DNA of 64,000 nt from Chengkuizengella axinellae (GTDB lineage Bacteria > Bacillota > Bacilli > Paenibacillales > KCTC-33759). The first letter of the stretch is position 1. Every line of letters starts with the position of its first letter. The translations under genes and the position numbers were made by a program. Of this stretch, positions 54,222 to 63,998 are shown in pieces. The stretch lies in assembly GCF_030730905.1 (NCBI RefSeq), contig NZ_JAVAMP010000002.1, positions 186,001 to 250,000 on the forward strand, read 5' to 3'. The notes beneath the pieces were generated by a model that saw nothing but the letters and a program-made list of their open reading frames with translations, made no database searches and was not told where the DNA came from.

Positions 54222-54277
54222 CGCCCCGCAAAAGTAATAGGATTATTCTTCAGAGCATTACTTCACTTCTATGGGTT
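54222..54277 (-). repeat. Intergenic hairpin element, copy 13 (reverse orientation)
   Basis: Plus strand reads GCCCCGCAAAAGTAATAGG, ATTATTCTTCAGAGC, then ATTACTTCACTTCTATGGGT. Reverse-complemented it matches unit A closely (GTGAAGTAATGCTC, ATAATCCTATTAC, TTTTGCGGGGC). Lies between yphF terminator and the spoIVA promoter; remaining DNA of the 54154-54557 gap is AT-rich. Confidence 0.8.
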
Positions 54278-54480
54278 GTTTTAATGATGATTTCTAAAAT
54301 TAAGGTTTAACAAATCATTCATTAAAGAAAGATTCAATAACCTCTTATACTTTAGGATACTATTTCTTTTTTGAAATATATAAAGAATATTTTCTCATAA
54401 TAATCATATATTTTTCAGAGGATATGTTAAAAAGTATTTTTACAAGTCAACAAATCGGGCTGGATTGTTCAAAAATTCAG

Positions 54481-54508
54481 TCATATTCATTTTTTTGCTA
54501 CATATATT
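54481..54508 (+). promoter_or_regulatory. Sigma-E promoter of spoIVA
   Basis: TCATATT (54481-54487), 13 bases, CATATATT (54501-54508) fits the mother-cell sigma-E consensus (kmATATT, 13 bases, CATACAnT) with one mismatch. It lies 50 bases before spoIVA, a known sigma-E gene. Confidence 0.7.
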
Positions 54509-54557
54509 GTTACTAGTCCAATTGAATGTACGATACCTTGTATAGGAGGGGATCTTT

Positions 54558-56036
54558 TTGGAAAAAGTGGATATTTTTAAAGACATCGCAGAAAGGACAG
54601 GTGGGGATATTTACTTAGGGGTAGTAGGTGCGGTTCGAACAGGTAAATCTACTTTTATTAAACGATTTATGGAAACCATCGTGTTACCAAATATTTCTAA
54701 TGAGGCTGACAGAGTAAGGGCTCAGGATGAATTACCTCAAAGTGCATCTGGTAGAACCATCATGACAACTGAACCTAAGTTTGTTCCAAATAATGCAGTG
54801 AAGATTACTGTAGATGAAGGCTTAGAAGTAAATGTGCGCATGGTAGACTGTGTTGGATATGCTGTTGTAGGTGCGCAAGGGTACGAAGATGAAAATGGCC
54901 CTAGAATGATTAATACTCCGTGGTTTGAGGATCCGATACCTTTTCAAGAAGCCGCAGAAATAGGTACAAGAAAAGTGATTCAAGAGCATTCCACACTAGG
55001 TGTAGTCATTACTACAGATGGATCAATTACGGATATTGATAGAGAATCCTATCTTGAAGCAGAAGAACGTGTAATTAATGAATTGAAGGAAGTAGGCAAA
55101 CCTTTTATTCTAATTGTAAATTCTACTCATCCAGAGCATCCGGAAACAATTGAGCTGTGTGAAGAGTTATCTAGCAGATATGATATTGCTGTAATGCCTA
55201 TGAGTGTAGATACCATGGGAGAACGGGAAATGACTTCCGTGTTAAGAGAAGTACTATTCGAGTTCCCAGTGCATGAAGTGAATGTGAATCTTCCTAGCTG
55301 GGTTATGGTTTTAGATGAGAATCATTGGTTAAGAGCTAATTTTGAAGAAAGTGTAAGGGAGACCGTTAAAGATATAAGCAGACTTCGAGATGTAGATAGG
55401 GTTGTAGGTAATTTTGAAGGGTTTGATTTTATTGATAGAGCCTCCCTGGCTGGTATGAACATGGGGCAAGGGATAGCTGAAATTGATTTGTACGCTCCAG
55501 ATGAATTGTATGATCAAATTTTAATGGAAGTAGTTGGAGTAGAAATAAGAGGTAAGGATCATTTGCTTCAATTGATGCAAGAATTTAGCCATGCCAAAAG
55601 AGAGTATGATCATTATGCTGAAGGTATTGAGATGGTAAAAGCGACAGGTTATGGAATTGCAGCACCACCAATAGAAGATATGACTTTAGAAGAACCAGAA
55701 TTGATCAGACAAGGTTCAAGATTTGGAGTAAGATTAAAAGCTATCGCTCCTTCTATTCATATGATTAGAGTAGATGTAGAATCAGAATTTGCTCCAATTA
55801 TTGGAACTGAAAAACAGAGTGAGGAACTTGTAAGATACTTAATGCAAGACTATGAAGATGATCCTGTAAGAATTTGGGATTCAGATATTTTTGGAAGATC
55901 ATTGCAGTCTATTGTGCAAGAAGGCATTCAGGTAAAACTAGCCATGATGCCAGAAAATGCTAGAAACAAGCTGCAAGAAACGTTAGGAAGGATTACGAAC
56001 GAAGGATCAGGCGGACTAATAGCTATTATCTTATAA
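54558..56036 (+). CDS. spoIVA: Stage IV sporulation protein A
   Basis: 492 residues, very conserved. ATPase that forms the basal layer of the spore coat: P-loop GAVRTGKST (24-32), sensor DCVGYAVVGAQGYEDENGPR, TDGSITDI, middle domain, and C-terminal anchoring end. TTG start after AGGAGGGGATC. Confidence 0.97.
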   Translation: MEKVDIFKDIAERTGGDIYLGVVGAVRTGKSTFIKRFMETIVLPNISNEADRVRAQDELPQSASGRTIMTTEPKFVPNNAVKITVDEGLEVNVRMVDCVGYAVVGAQGYEDENGPRMINTPWFEDPIPFQEAAEIGTRKVIQEHSTLGVVITTDGSITDIDRESYLEAEERVINELKEVGKPFILIVNSTHPEHPETIELCEELSSRYDIAVMPMSVDTMGEREMTSVLREVLFEFPVHEVNVNLPSWVMVLDENHWLRANFEESVRETVKDISRLRDVDRVVGNFEGFDFIDRASLAGMNMGQGIAEIDLYAPDELYDQILMEVVGVEIRGKDHLLQLMQEFSHAKREYDHYAEGIEMVKATGYGIAAPPIEDMTLEEPELIRQGSRFGVRLKAIAPSIHMIRVDVESEFAPIIGTEKQSEELVRYLMQDYEDDPVRIWDSDIFGRSLQSIVQEGIQVKLAMMPENARNKLQETLGRITNEGSGGLIAIIL

Positions 56037-56097
56037 GAATGAACAACTCCGATAGAAGTTTGTTTTCCTAAAGAAGAAAAATAAATAGATGTAAAAG

Positions 56098-56136
56098 AAC
56101 CGATTTTCCTAAATAAATAGGTTGAATCGGTTTTTT
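56098..56136 (+). terminator. Terminator after spoIVA
   Basis: AACCGATT / AATCGGTT with TTTTTT and an AT-rich loop. Confidence 0.85.
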
Positions 56137-56332
56137 GCTCTTCCCTTTTTCAAAAGGAAAATGTATAATATATTAGAATTTGGAAGAATATCAAATTCCC
56201 TTTGTATTATTTTTTGTGTTTATAAGTATAAAATGTAGTGATTTAAACATTTTTCGGTGTTTTTATGTATATTTTTAATTAAAAAGGTTAACACAAATGA
56301 TAATATAATATTTTTGGGGGGAGGTGAAGAAC

Positions 56333-56605
56333 TTGAATAAATCTGAATTAGTTACTAAAGTTGCAGAAACAGCTGAGCTTCAAAAGAAGGATGCATCAAA
56401 AGCTGTAGATGCAGTTTTTCAAGTAATCTCTGAAGCATTACAAAGCGGTGATAAAGTACAATTAGTTGGATTCGGTAATTTTGAAGTTCGTGAGCGTTCT
56501 GCAAGAAAGGGTCGTAATCCACAAACTGGAGAAGAAATCGATATTGCAGCTAGTAAGGTGCCTGCTTTTAAACCAGGTAAAGCTTTAAAAGAAGGAATTA
56601 ACTAA
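56333..56605 (+). CDS. hbs: DNA-binding protein HU
   Basis: 90 residues, HU family: [47 protein letters not shown] and [20 protein letters not shown]. Coats and bends DNA. Start TTG 56333 gives the family-length N-terminus (LNKSEL) after GGGGGGAGG; the GTG at 56324 falls inside the site. Between spoIVA and mtrB as in B. subtilis. Confidence 0.96.
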   Translation: MNKSELVTKVAETAELQKKDASKAVDAVFQVISEALQSGDKVQLVGFGNFEVRERSARKGRNPQTGEEIDIAASKVPAFKPGKALKEGIN

Positions 56606-56639
56606 TTACGTACATATCATTCAGGAAATTATTATAGGA

Positions 56640-56670
56640 GCCGTTGTGTCTAGTTGACGCAGCGGTTTTT
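56640..56670 (+). terminator. Terminator after hbs
   Basis: CCGTTGTGTC / GACGCAGCGG (with G-U pairs), then TTTTT. Confidence 0.82.
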
Positions 56671-56819
56671 CTTAAAATATAAGAATATATAAATATGTTC
56701 AGTAATAGTAAAACGAAGGGTTAAACGACATCTCAGTTCATGAATGAATCGAGATGAAATAAAATATGTTATAATTTTGAGATAGTACATAATCGAATGT
56801 AAAGAAATGGAGGGTTATC

Positions 56820-57038
56820 ATGAATAAAATAAATGATGAATACGTGATAATCAAGGCCAATGAAGATGGCGTTAACGTAATTGGACTTACAAGAGGCCAA
56901 GACACTAGATTTAATCATACTGAAAAGCTAGATAAAGGGGAAGTTATGATTGCACAGTTTACTGAGCACACATCTGCAGTGAAGGTAAGAGGAAAGGCGA
57001 CTATTCAAACAAAACATGGAACAATTGAAAGTGAATGA
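56820..57038 (+). CDS. mtrB: Trp RNA-binding attenuation protein TRAP
   Basis: 72 residues. [20 protein letters not shown] and [17 protein letters not shown] are the TRAP signatures; forms an 11-subunit ring that binds tryptophan and NAG-repeat leader RNA to attenuate trp genes. GGAGGGTTATC before the start. No trp gene is next to it; the classical position before hep genes. Confidence 0.95.
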   Translation: MNKINDEYVIIKANEDGVNVIGLTRGQDTRFNHTEKLDKGEVMIAQFTEHTSAVKVRGKATIQTKHGTIESE

Positions 57039-57049
57039 ATTTTTTATGT

Positions 57050-57075
57050 GCAGGCAGTCATAGCCTGCCGTTTTT
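57050..57075 (+). terminator. Terminator after mtrB
   Basis: GCAGGC / GCCTGC with seven-base loop, CG, then TTTTT. Confidence 0.85.
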
Positions 57076-57122
57076 ATTTGTAGAATGGGATATAAGTATC
57101 TGTTCAAAAAGGAGAAGTGAAT

Positions 57123-57659
57123 ATGAAGCGTATATTTCTTATCTCATTGTTGATGATCTTGATCCCAATTGCAATGTCTAGTTTTTTTCAGTTAGAATTT
57201 AAAAAAAATGAATTCGAAATGAATGATAATAAAGAAACAGGCAATGCGGTATGGCAATTATCTGACGGTAATTTAGTTGATTTCATGATTGATTTGCCCA
57301 TTCAAAATAAACTTAGTAAAGTAGGTTGGGATCATTCAACGCTTTCGATTGATTTAAATATTTCTGAAACGTTGAACAAACCCAATACAGTTTATCAAGA
57401 TTTGTATTCGATCGTCCATTCGGGACTGAAAGAAACTAAAAATGTGAAGCTTGTATTAATAAGAGTATTTGATCAAGATCATTTAGGCAGTGGGAATCAA
57501 AAGCTTTTAATGACTGTTGATGCAAATGATAGTCAATGGTCAGAAGAAATGGAACATTTGATAAATAATCGTGAAATCTCAAAAGAAGAACTCTTATCGA
57601 TATTTTTTAAGTTGAAAACTACTGATTATTGGGAAGAATGGATGGAAGAAATCTCTTGA
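57123..57659 (+). CDS. Membrane-anchored protein of unknown function between mtrB and hepS
   Basis: 178 residues. One N-terminal anchor (FLISLLMILIPIAMSSFF), a soluble part with alternating strands, and an acidic helical C-terminus (WSEEMEHLINNREISKEEL). I recognise no family. AAGGAGAAG before the ATG. Placement suggests it belongs with the quinone or hep block. Confidence 0.6.
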   Translation: MKRIFLISLLMILIPIAMSSFFQLEFKKNEFEMNDNKETGNAVWQLSDGNLVDFMIDLPIQNKLSKVGWDHSTLSIDLNISETLNKPNTVYQDLYSIVHSGLKETKNVKLVLIRVFDQDHLGSGNQKLLMTVDANDSQWSEEMEHLINNREISKEELLSIFFKLKTTDYWEEWMEEIS

Positions 57660-57754
57660 AAAATAAAACTGTATTATTGTACAGTGCGTGTGTTAGACGG
57701 ATGTGATATAATTATTTAGATTTTATTAAAGTAATGAATTTCGGAGGCAGTATT

Positions 57755-58606
57755 ATGGATGGTTATTTAGTTCCTGAACTTGCAAAAAAAAATATGCAAT
57801 ATGATATGATTGAACAACATACGGACCTACCCAAATTTCCGTATTCACGTTCAAAATTGCTTTATATTTTTTTAAATAAATATTCACCTTTAGAGGGTAT
57901 ATCTGAGTTGTTTTCATTAGTTACTTCTTTAGTGCAAATGGGATTAGATACCCATGATTTAGTTGATGTTGGCACTGAGCATGCAGAAATGAAAAAAATG
58001 CGAACAAGACAGCTTAGAGTTTTAGCAGGGGACTATTTTAGCAGTCGATTTTATCATTTATTGTCACAAGCAGGGCAAGTTGAAGCTGTTCATTCATTAT
58101 CGCAGGCGATTGCTGAGGTCAATCGTTTAAAAATAAATTTATATATGAAGATGAAAAAGTTTAAATTAACCGCTGATGAGTATTTTCAGCAACGTATAGA
58201 TATTAAGTCACAATTATTTCTTGTTTTTTCGAAATATATGGATGGGAAATCGCAAAAGCAATGGTCAGAGCTCCTATTGTCAATAACGAAATGTGAACTA
58301 ATTACTGAGGAATTAGACCGGATGACTCAAAATAAAAATCTAAAAGATAGCTGGGGATATTGGTATTTAATAAATCATGTTACACATGAAGAGCAAGAAG
58401 TATTAAAAACTGAAAGCTCCAATGAGTCTCTAATTCAATCCTTTTTATTAAAGTATAATATTAAGCTTAAACTGCATCAAATGTTGGAAAAACAGTGGCA
58501 GGAAATTAGTGATTCATTTCATAGTATTAATAATAAAAGTCTTCAACACGAATTGGAAAAATTAGGACAACCCTTCAGAAATTATATAACTGCATCTAAA
58601 GTTTAA
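57755..58606 (+). CDS. hepS: Heptaprenyl diphosphate synthase component I
   Basis: 283 residues. Short divergent subunit of the heptaprenyl diphosphate synthase pair; no DDxxD motif of its own. GDYFSSRFYHLLSQAGQVEAV is conserved in HepS. Makes with HepT the C35 side chain of menaquinone-7. Start at 57755 after CGGAGGCAG; an upstream ATG at 57734 is less likely. Confidence 0.88.
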   Translation: MDGYLVPELAKKNMQYDMIEQHTDLPKFPYSRSKLLYIFLNKYSPLEGISELFSLVTSLVQMGLDTHDLVDVGTEHAEMKKMRTRQLRVLAGDYFSSRFYHLLSQAGQVEAVHSLSQAIAEVNRLKINLYMKMKKFKLTADEYFQQRIDIKSQLFLVFSKYMDGKSQKQWSELLLSITKCELITEELDRMTQNKNLKDSWGYWYLINHVTHEEQEVLKTESSNESLIQSFLLKYNIKLKLHQMLEKQWQEISDSFHSINNKSLQHELEKLGQPFRNYITASKV

Positions 58607-58622
58607 AGAAAAGGTGATAAAA

Positions 58623-59339
58623 TTGGAAGGAAATGCAAAGAAGGAATTTGTGCATTCTGTATTTGAAAATATTGCACCTAAATATGATATCATGAACGAT
58701 ATTATTAGTTTTAGAAGACATAAGGCTTGGCGTAAGTTCACAATGAAAAAAATGAATATAAAAACCGCTGAAACAGCGATTGACATATGCTGTGGTACAT
58801 GTGATTGGACAATCAGTATGGCAGAGGAAAGTAAAGCAGGAAAAATTGTAGGTCTTGATTTTAGTCAAAATATGTTAGATGTAGGCAGAAGAAAAGTAGA
58901 GTCTTCTAAGCTGGATAATCAAATTGAATTAGTGCATGGGGATGCAATGGATCTGCCATTTGATGATAATTCTTTTGATTATGCAACCATTGGACTTGCA
59001 CTGAGAAATGTTCCAGATCTTAGACAAGTTCTCAGTGAGATGAGAAGAGTGGTTAAACCAGGTGGTCAAGTATATTGTTTGGAATTATCTAAACCAACTT
59101 GGCAGCCTTTTAAGTCCATATATTATTTTTATTTTAATAGGATTCTACCATTGATTGGAAAATTAGTAGCGAAAAGTTATGAACAATATAAATGGCTTCC
59201 AGAATCGTTGATTACATTTCCTGATCATAAGGAGCTAGCGAAAATATTTGAAGAAGTAGGTTTGAATGAGGTTAAAGCCTATCCTTTAACTGGAGGGATT
59301 GCTGCACTTCATATTGGCACAAAGGGGAAATCAAATTAA
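58623..59339 (+). CDS. menG: Demethylmenaquinone methyltransferase
   Basis: 238 residues. SAM-dependent C-methylation, last step of menaquinone synthesis. VFENIAPKYDIMNDIISFRR, DICCGTCDWT (SAM site), GDAMDLPFDDNSFDY and ALRNVPD are typical of MenG/UbiE. TTG start 58623 after AAAGGTGAT. One-base overlap with mqnP. Confidence 0.95.
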   Translation: MEGNAKKEFVHSVFENIAPKYDIMNDIISFRRHKAWRKFTMKKMNIKTAETAIDICCGTCDWTISMAEESKAGKIVGLDFSQNMLDVGRRKVESSKLDNQIELVHGDAMDLPFDDNSFDYATIGLALRNVPDLRQVLSEMRRVVKPGGQVYCLELSKPTWQPFKSIYYFYFNRILPLIGKLVAKSYEQYKWLPESLITFPDHKELAKIFEEVGLNEVKAYPLTGGIAALHIGTKGKSN

Positions 59340-60208
59340 TGTTAAACAAAACAAAAATATTTCTTGAGATGATAAAATTTGAGCACACGATATTTGCTTT
59401 GCCCTTTGCTTTTATGGGAGCAGTTTTAGGCTCTTTTATGATGAATGGTCATTTGCCTTCTTGGGCGCAAATCGGATGGATTATATTAGCCATGGTTGGA
59501 GCAAGAAGCGCTGCAATGGGATTGAATCGAGTGATAGATAAAGTCATAGACGGTAAAAATCCAAGAACAGCGGCTAGGGCGATTCCAGCTGGTTTGCTTT
59601 CCTCCAAAGAAGTCATTCTATTTATAGTATTGTCATTTGGTTTATTATTTTATGCTTCATTCAAATTACATCCATTGGCGGTTAAACTTTTACCAATTGC
59701 CGTATTTTTCTTAGTCATTTACTCATATACAAAGCGCTTTACTTGGGCATGTCATCTTATTCTTGGGTTTACCATTGCTCTAGCCCCTTTAGGTGGTTGG
59801 ATTGCCATTACCGGTAGTATAAATATGACTGCAATTATTTTATTTATTTCTGTTGCTTTATGGACAGCAGGGTTTGACATTATATATGCTTGTCAAGACA
59901 CTGATTTTGATCAAAAAGAAGGGTTATATTCTATTCCAAGTGTATTTGGTATTGCAAGTGCTTTGAAAATTGCTAAGTTCCTCCATTTGATTACAACCAT
60001 TGGATTTGTCAGCATTTTGTTCTTAGCTAATTTAAGCTGGTGGTATTTTGTTGGTACAATTATTGCAGCAATATTATTGATTTATGAGCATCAACTTGTT
60101 AAACCGAATGACTTATCTAAATTAAATGCAGCATTTTTTACGATGAATGGTGTATTGAGTGTCGTTGTTTTTGTATTTACATTGATTGATTTGGCGGTGC
60201 TGAAGTAA
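59339..60208 (+). CDS. mqnP: UbiA-family prenyltransferase, MqnP-like
   Basis: 289 residues, about eight membrane helices. Prenyl-diphosphate motif NRVIDKVIDGKNPRTAARA and second aspartate-rich motif YACQDTDFDQKEGLYSIP. Given mqnA and ubiX beside it, it probably attaches the prenyl chain in the futalosine pathway rather than acting on DHNA (MenA) or 4-hydroxybenzoate. Confidence 0.85.
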   Translation: MLNKTKIFLEMIKFEHTIFALPFAFMGAVLGSFMMNGHLPSWAQIGWIILAMVGARSAAMGLNRVIDKVIDGKNPRTAARAIPAGLLSSKEVILFIVLSFGLLFYASFKLHPLAVKLLPIAVFFLVIYSYTKRFTWACHLILGFTIALAPLGGWIAITGSINMTAIILFISVALWTAGFDIIYACQDTDFDQKEGLYSIPSVFGIASALKIAKFLHLITTIGFVSILFLANLSWWYFVGTIIAAILLIYEHQLVKPNDLSKLNAAFFTMNGVLSVVVFVFTLIDLAVLK

Positions 60209-60861
60209 TGGATGAATGGAACCAACAACCAGAAAAAGAATGGATAATTGGAATAACTGGTGCTAGTGGAGCGATATACGGAATCCGTTTGTGTGAAGTT
60301 TTACAAAAGCTAGGTTATCATATTAAAATTGTTGTCACTGATGCAGGTTGGAGAGTCTTAAAAGAAGAGTTGGGTTGGAATGTTTCTCAGAGACATGAGA
60401 CATTAGAACAACATTTTTCAAAATTCCCTGGGAAATATTCTTATTTTCCTATTCAAGATATTGGTGCAACTATTGCAAGTGGTTCTTATCTAACTGAGGG
60501 TATGGTGATTATGCCTTGTTCTATGGGGACATTAGCTGGGATTTCACACGGGATGTCGGACAATTTAATGGAGCGGGCTGCAGACGTCATGCTGAAGGAA
60601 GGGCGCAAATTGATTATTGTCCCTAGAGAAACCCCGCTTCATATGATTCATATCGAAAATATGCTTAGATTATCAAAAGCAGGTGCTACAATGATACCAG
60701 CAATGCCGGCATTTTATTTTAAACCAAAAACAATAGATGATATAGTCTCTTTTTTGGTAGGTAAAGTTTTAGATTCAATGGGTATACATCATAACATGTT
60801 TACTAGATGGGGAGATTTGGATGAGTCGAAAAATGGATATAATTCGAATAGGAGAAATTGA
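60208..60861 (+). CDS. ubiX: UbiX-type flavin prenyltransferase
   Basis: 217 residues. WIIGITGASGAIYGIRLCEVL opens the flavin-binding site, and MVIMPCSMGTLAGISHG, RETPLHMIHIENM complete it. Makes prenylated FMN, the cofactor for the UbiD-type decarboxylase of the futalosine pathway. No ubiD is adjacent. It overlaps mqnA by 41 bases. Confidence 0.9.
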   Translation: MDEWNQQPEKEWIIGITGASGAIYGIRLCEVLQKLGYHIKIVVTDAGWRVLKEELGWNVSQRHETLEQHFSKFPGKYSYFPIQDIGATIASGSYLTEGMVIMPCSMGTLAGISHGMSDNLMERAADVMLKEGRKLIIVPRETPLHMIHIENMLRLSKAGATMIPAMPAFYFKPKTIDDIVSFLVGKVLDSMGIHHNMFTRWGDLDESKNGYNSNRRN

Positions 60862-61687
60862 TTATACCAATGTCTGGCCTATATTATATCATTTCCCAAA
60901 AAAGGAATATGAAAATCAGATACAGTTCGTATCTGAAGTGCCGACAAAACTTAATCATGCTCTTTCAAATGGAGAATTAGATATGGCACCTATCTCTTCT
61001 TTTGCTTATGCAGAATCCTTTCAAGAGTATGTGTTATTTCCTGACTTGTCAGTAAGTTCTTTTGGCAAAGTGAATTCAATTTTGTTATTTCATAAAAAAC
61101 CAATTGAAGAAATAGCTAATCTTAGAATTGCACTAACAACAGCTTCTGCAACCTCTGTGAATTTACTAAAAATTATTATTCATAAATTTTATGGTGGCAA
61201 TCCTCAATATTTTTATGCTGAACCTAATTTAGAGAATATGTTAAAGAAAGCAGATGCTGCTTTGTTAATAGGGGATGATGCCATTCAAGCGAAGTGGATG
61301 AATTCAAAATATGAGGTCACAGATCTAGGTGAACTCTGGACGGATTTAACAAATAGTTGGATGACATTTGCAGTATGGGCTGTGCGTAAAGACATTGTGA
61401 AAGAGAAGCCAAAATTGGTTCAACAAATCTTTCGTTTGCTGCAAGAGAGTAAGGAACGTGGTTTAAAGGATAGAAAAAAAATGCTCTCAGAGGCTCAAGC
61501 TAGAATAGGTGGCTCGAAATCCTTTTGGGAAAAATATTTTTCTGAATTAAGTCATGATTTTGGACAATTCCAAAAAAATGGGTTAAAGTTATATTATCAG
61601 TATGCGAGAGATATGAAGCTTATATCTGAGCAAGTCCCAATACAAATGTGGACAAATCGTGAGTCGCCCGAAATTATAAAATATTGA
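60821..61687 (+). CDS. mqnA: Menaquinone biosynthesis protein MqnA (chorismate dehydratase)
   Basis: 288 residues. GEIDYTNVWPILYHF, TKLNHALSNGELDMAPISSF and WMTFAVWAVRKD are MqnA features; periplasmic-binding-protein-like fold. Dehydrates chorismate to start the futalosine pathway. GGGGAGATTTGG before the ATG at 60821. Confidence 0.92.
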   Translation: MSRKMDIIRIGEIDYTNVWPILYHFPKKEYENQIQFVSEVPTKLNHALSNGELDMAPISSFAYAESFQEYVLFPDLSVSSFGKVNSILLFHKKPIEEIANLRIALTTASATSVNLLKIIIHKFYGGNPQYFYAEPNLENMLKKADAALLIGDDAIQAKWMNSKYEVTDLGELWTDLTNSWMTFAVWAVRKDIVKEKPKLVQQIFRLLQESKERGLKDRKKMLSEAQARIGGSKSFWEKYFSELSHDFGQFQKNGLKLYYQYARDMKLISEQVPIQMWTNRESPEIIKY

Positions 61688-61703
61688 TGTTATAGGAGAT
61701 ATA

Positions 61704-62678
61704 ATGAAGCTATTAGACATCTACGCACGTTATAAAAAGGATATTCAATATATAGAAAGTGAACTTGAAAAAAATGTTCATTCTGACCATGATATTCTAA
61801 AAGAAACCTCAATTCATTTGCTAAAAGCAGGAGGGAAAAGAATTCGTCCTGTTTTTGTATTGCTTTCAGGCAAATTTGGAAACTATCATTTAGAAAATTT
61901 GAAAAATGTTGCAGTTGCACTGGAACTTATTCATATGGCAACACTTGTTCATGATGATGTCATTGACAATGCGGTGACAAGACGTGGAGAGCAGACTGTG
62001 ATGGCAAAGTGGGATAATAAAATTGCCATGTACACTGGAGATTATATTTTTGCTAGAGCGTTAGCTGTAGTAACTCAACTTAAAGATCCAGAAATTCATC
62101 AAATTTTATCCAAGTCCATTGTACAGATGTGTATCGGCGAAATGGAGCAAATTCGTGATTTCTTTAATACTGATCAGTCTATTCGTAATTATTTGCTTCG
62201 AATTAGAAGGAAAACAGCACTGTTAATTGCAATTAGCTGTCAATTAGGTGCTTTAGCCGCCAATGCTTCTAGAGAAGAAGTCAGAGCTTTATATTCGTTT
62301 GGGTATAATGTAGGCATGGCATTTCAGATTACGGATGATGTATTAGATCTATGTGGTACTGAAAAACAAATTGGAAAGCCACCTGGTAGTGATATAAAAC
62401 AAGGGAATATAACAATACCGATGATATATGCTTTGCAAGAATCTGATTTAAAAGAATCATTGTTATTCCTAATTAATAAAATAAAACAGAATGAAGACCA
62501 ATCAGATGTAAACCAGTTTATTCAATTGATCAGAAATAGTGCTGGCATTGAAAAGGCTGAAGCCCTTGCAAATCAATACATACATAAAGCAATTCATCAA
62601 TTAGATCAATTGCCCGATATTAAGACAAAAAAACATCTGCATGATATAGCGAATTTTGTGTTGAGCCGTAAATACTAA
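61704..62678 (+). CDS. hepT: Heptaprenyl diphosphate synthase component II
   Basis: 324 residues. Catalytic subunit: first motif HDDVIDNA (D84, D85, D88), second QITDDVLD, plus GGKRIRP. Elongates isopentenyl units to C35. Follows mqnA by 16 bases with AGGAG ahead. Confidence 0.95.
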   Translation: MKLLDIYARYKKDIQYIESELEKNVHSDHDILKETSIHLLKAGGKRIRPVFVLLSGKFGNYHLENLKNVAVALELIHMATLVHDDVIDNAVTRRGEQTVMAKWDNKIAMYTGDYIFARALAVVTQLKDPEIHQILSKSIVQMCIGEMEQIRDFFNTDQSIRNYLLRIRRKTALLIAISCQLGALAANASREEVRALYSFGYNVGMAFQITDDVLDLCGTEKQIGKPPGSDIKQGNITIPMIYALQESDLKESLLFLINKIKQNEDQSDVNQFIQLIRNSAGIEKAEALANQYIHKAIHQLDQLPDIKTKKHLHDIANFVLSRKY

Positions 62679-62679
62679 C

Positions 62680-62713
62680 TTACGATAAGGTAAAATTACC
62701 TTGTCGTAATTTT
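62680..62713 (+). terminator. Terminator-like hairpin after hepT
   Basis: TTACGAtAAGGTAA / TTACCTTgTCGTAA, nearly perfect, then TTTT; the short U-run means partial read-through to ndk is likely. Confidence 0.7.
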
Positions 62714-62755
62714 GGATTTACTTTTAATAATTATCACATTTGTGGAGGGTTAAAC

Positions 62756-63199
62756 ATGGAAAAAACATTTTTAATGATCAAACCAGATGGAGTTCAACGT
62801 AATGTAATGGGGGATATTATTTCCCGTTTTGAACAAAAAGGTTTTCAGCTTAGAGCTGGTAAATTCACAGTGCTAAGTCAGGAACAAGCTGAGAAACATT
62901 ATGAAGAGCATAAGGACAAGCCTTTTTTTGGTGAGTTAATTGAATTTATTACCTCTGGACCTGTATTTGCAATGGTATGGGAAGGCGATAATATTATTCA
63001 AATTTCCAGAATGATGATTGGAAAAACAGATCCGATAGATGCTCAACCAGGTACGATACGTGGTGATTTCGCGGCACATAAAAACTTAAATATTATCCAT
63101 GGTTCTGATAGCAATGAAAGCGCTGTACGCGAGATTGAAAACGTTTTTACGGATTCTGAATTAGTGTCCTATGAGAAAACATTAGCCCCTTGGATCTAA
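62756..63199 (+). CDS. ndk: Nucleoside diphosphate kinase
   Basis: 147 residues. [18 protein letters not shown] opening and active His115 in [14 protein letters not shown]-like region typical. Balances NTP pools. Gene order hepT-ndk-cheR as in B. subtilis. GGAGG upstream. Confidence 0.96.
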   Translation: MEKTFLMIKPDGVQRNVMGDIISRFEQKGFQLRAGKFTVLSQEQAEKHYEEHKDKPFFGELIEFITSGPVFAMVWEGDNIIQISRMMIGKTDPIDAQPGTIRGDFAAHKNLNIIHGSDSNESAVREIENVFTDSELVSYEKTLAPWI

Positions 63200-63200
63200 G

Positions 63201-63998
63201 ATGTCAGATTTAGATTTAGAATTAGATTTAGATTACCATTCATTTGTTAAAGAGTTGAAGAAGCATATAAATATTGATTTATCCCAATATAAAGAAACAC
63301 AGATGAAGCGAAGACTTACAGTGTTGAAAAATAAACGGGGTTATCATAGTTTTCGAGATTATTTAAAAGATATTGTTAAAGAGCCTAACCTAATGGATGA
63401 GTTTTTAGATCGTATGACAATTAATGTTTCGGAATTTTGGAGAAATTCAAATCGATGGAGTCTGTTGGAGAAAAAATACATTCCATCGCTTTTAAATGGA
63501 AATGAACAGCTTAAATGTTGGAGCGCTGGTTGTTCTACTGGAGAAGAAGCGTACACACTTTCTATGATTCTTGCAAATCAAACGAGTGCTTCTAAGTATA
63601 AAATTGTTGCATCTGACTTAGATGAACGTGTGTTGGAAAAAGCTGACAAAGGTAAATATGATGAGCGTTCTTTACGTGAATTGCCGCAAAAATATCATAA
63701 ATACATAAACAAAGAACAATCATATTATAAGGTTTTGGACTTATTAAAGGAAAATATTAAGTTTGAAAAGAAAAATTTATTATCTGATCCATTTGGATCA
63801 CAATTCGATTTAATTATTTGTCGAAATGTAATGATATACTTTACGAATCCTGCTAAGGATTTATTATATCAGAAATTTTCTGATGCTCTGAAACCAGGTG
63901 GTATTTTATTTGTGGGGAGTACTGAACAAATCTTCTCCCCAAAAGATTATCAGCTTGAAACAGAAGATATGTTTTTTTATAGGAAAATGAAGTCTTGA
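63201..63998 (+). CDS. cheR: Chemotaxis protein methyltransferase CheR
   Basis: 265 residues, complete. N-terminal helical domain, then SAM fold with CWSAGCSTGEEAYTLSM, VASDLDERVLEKA, FDLIICRNVMIYFT and GGILFVGSTEQIF. Methylates glutamates of chemoreceptors. The N-terminus has an Asp/Leu-rich tail (DLDLELDLDY). Starts one base after ndk. Just two bases remain to the window end. Confidence 0.95.
   Translation: MSDLDLELDLDYHSFVKELKKHINIDLSQYKETQMKRRLTVLKNKRGYHSFRDYLKDIVKEPNLMDEFLDRMTINVSEFWRNSNRWSLLEKKYIPSLLNGNEQLKCWSAGCSTGEEAYTLSMILANQTSASKYKIVASDLDERVLEKADKGKYDERSLRELPQKYHKYINKEQSYYKVLDLLKENIKFEKKNLLSDPFGSQFDLIICRNVMIYFTNPAKDLLYQKFSDALKPGGILFVGSTEQIFSPKDYQLETEDMFFYRKMKS

Noticed and set aside
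54180-54557. Possible extra gene before spoIVA
   Set aside because: Only a reverse repeat copy and the sigma-E promoter were found; no frame with a ribosome site.
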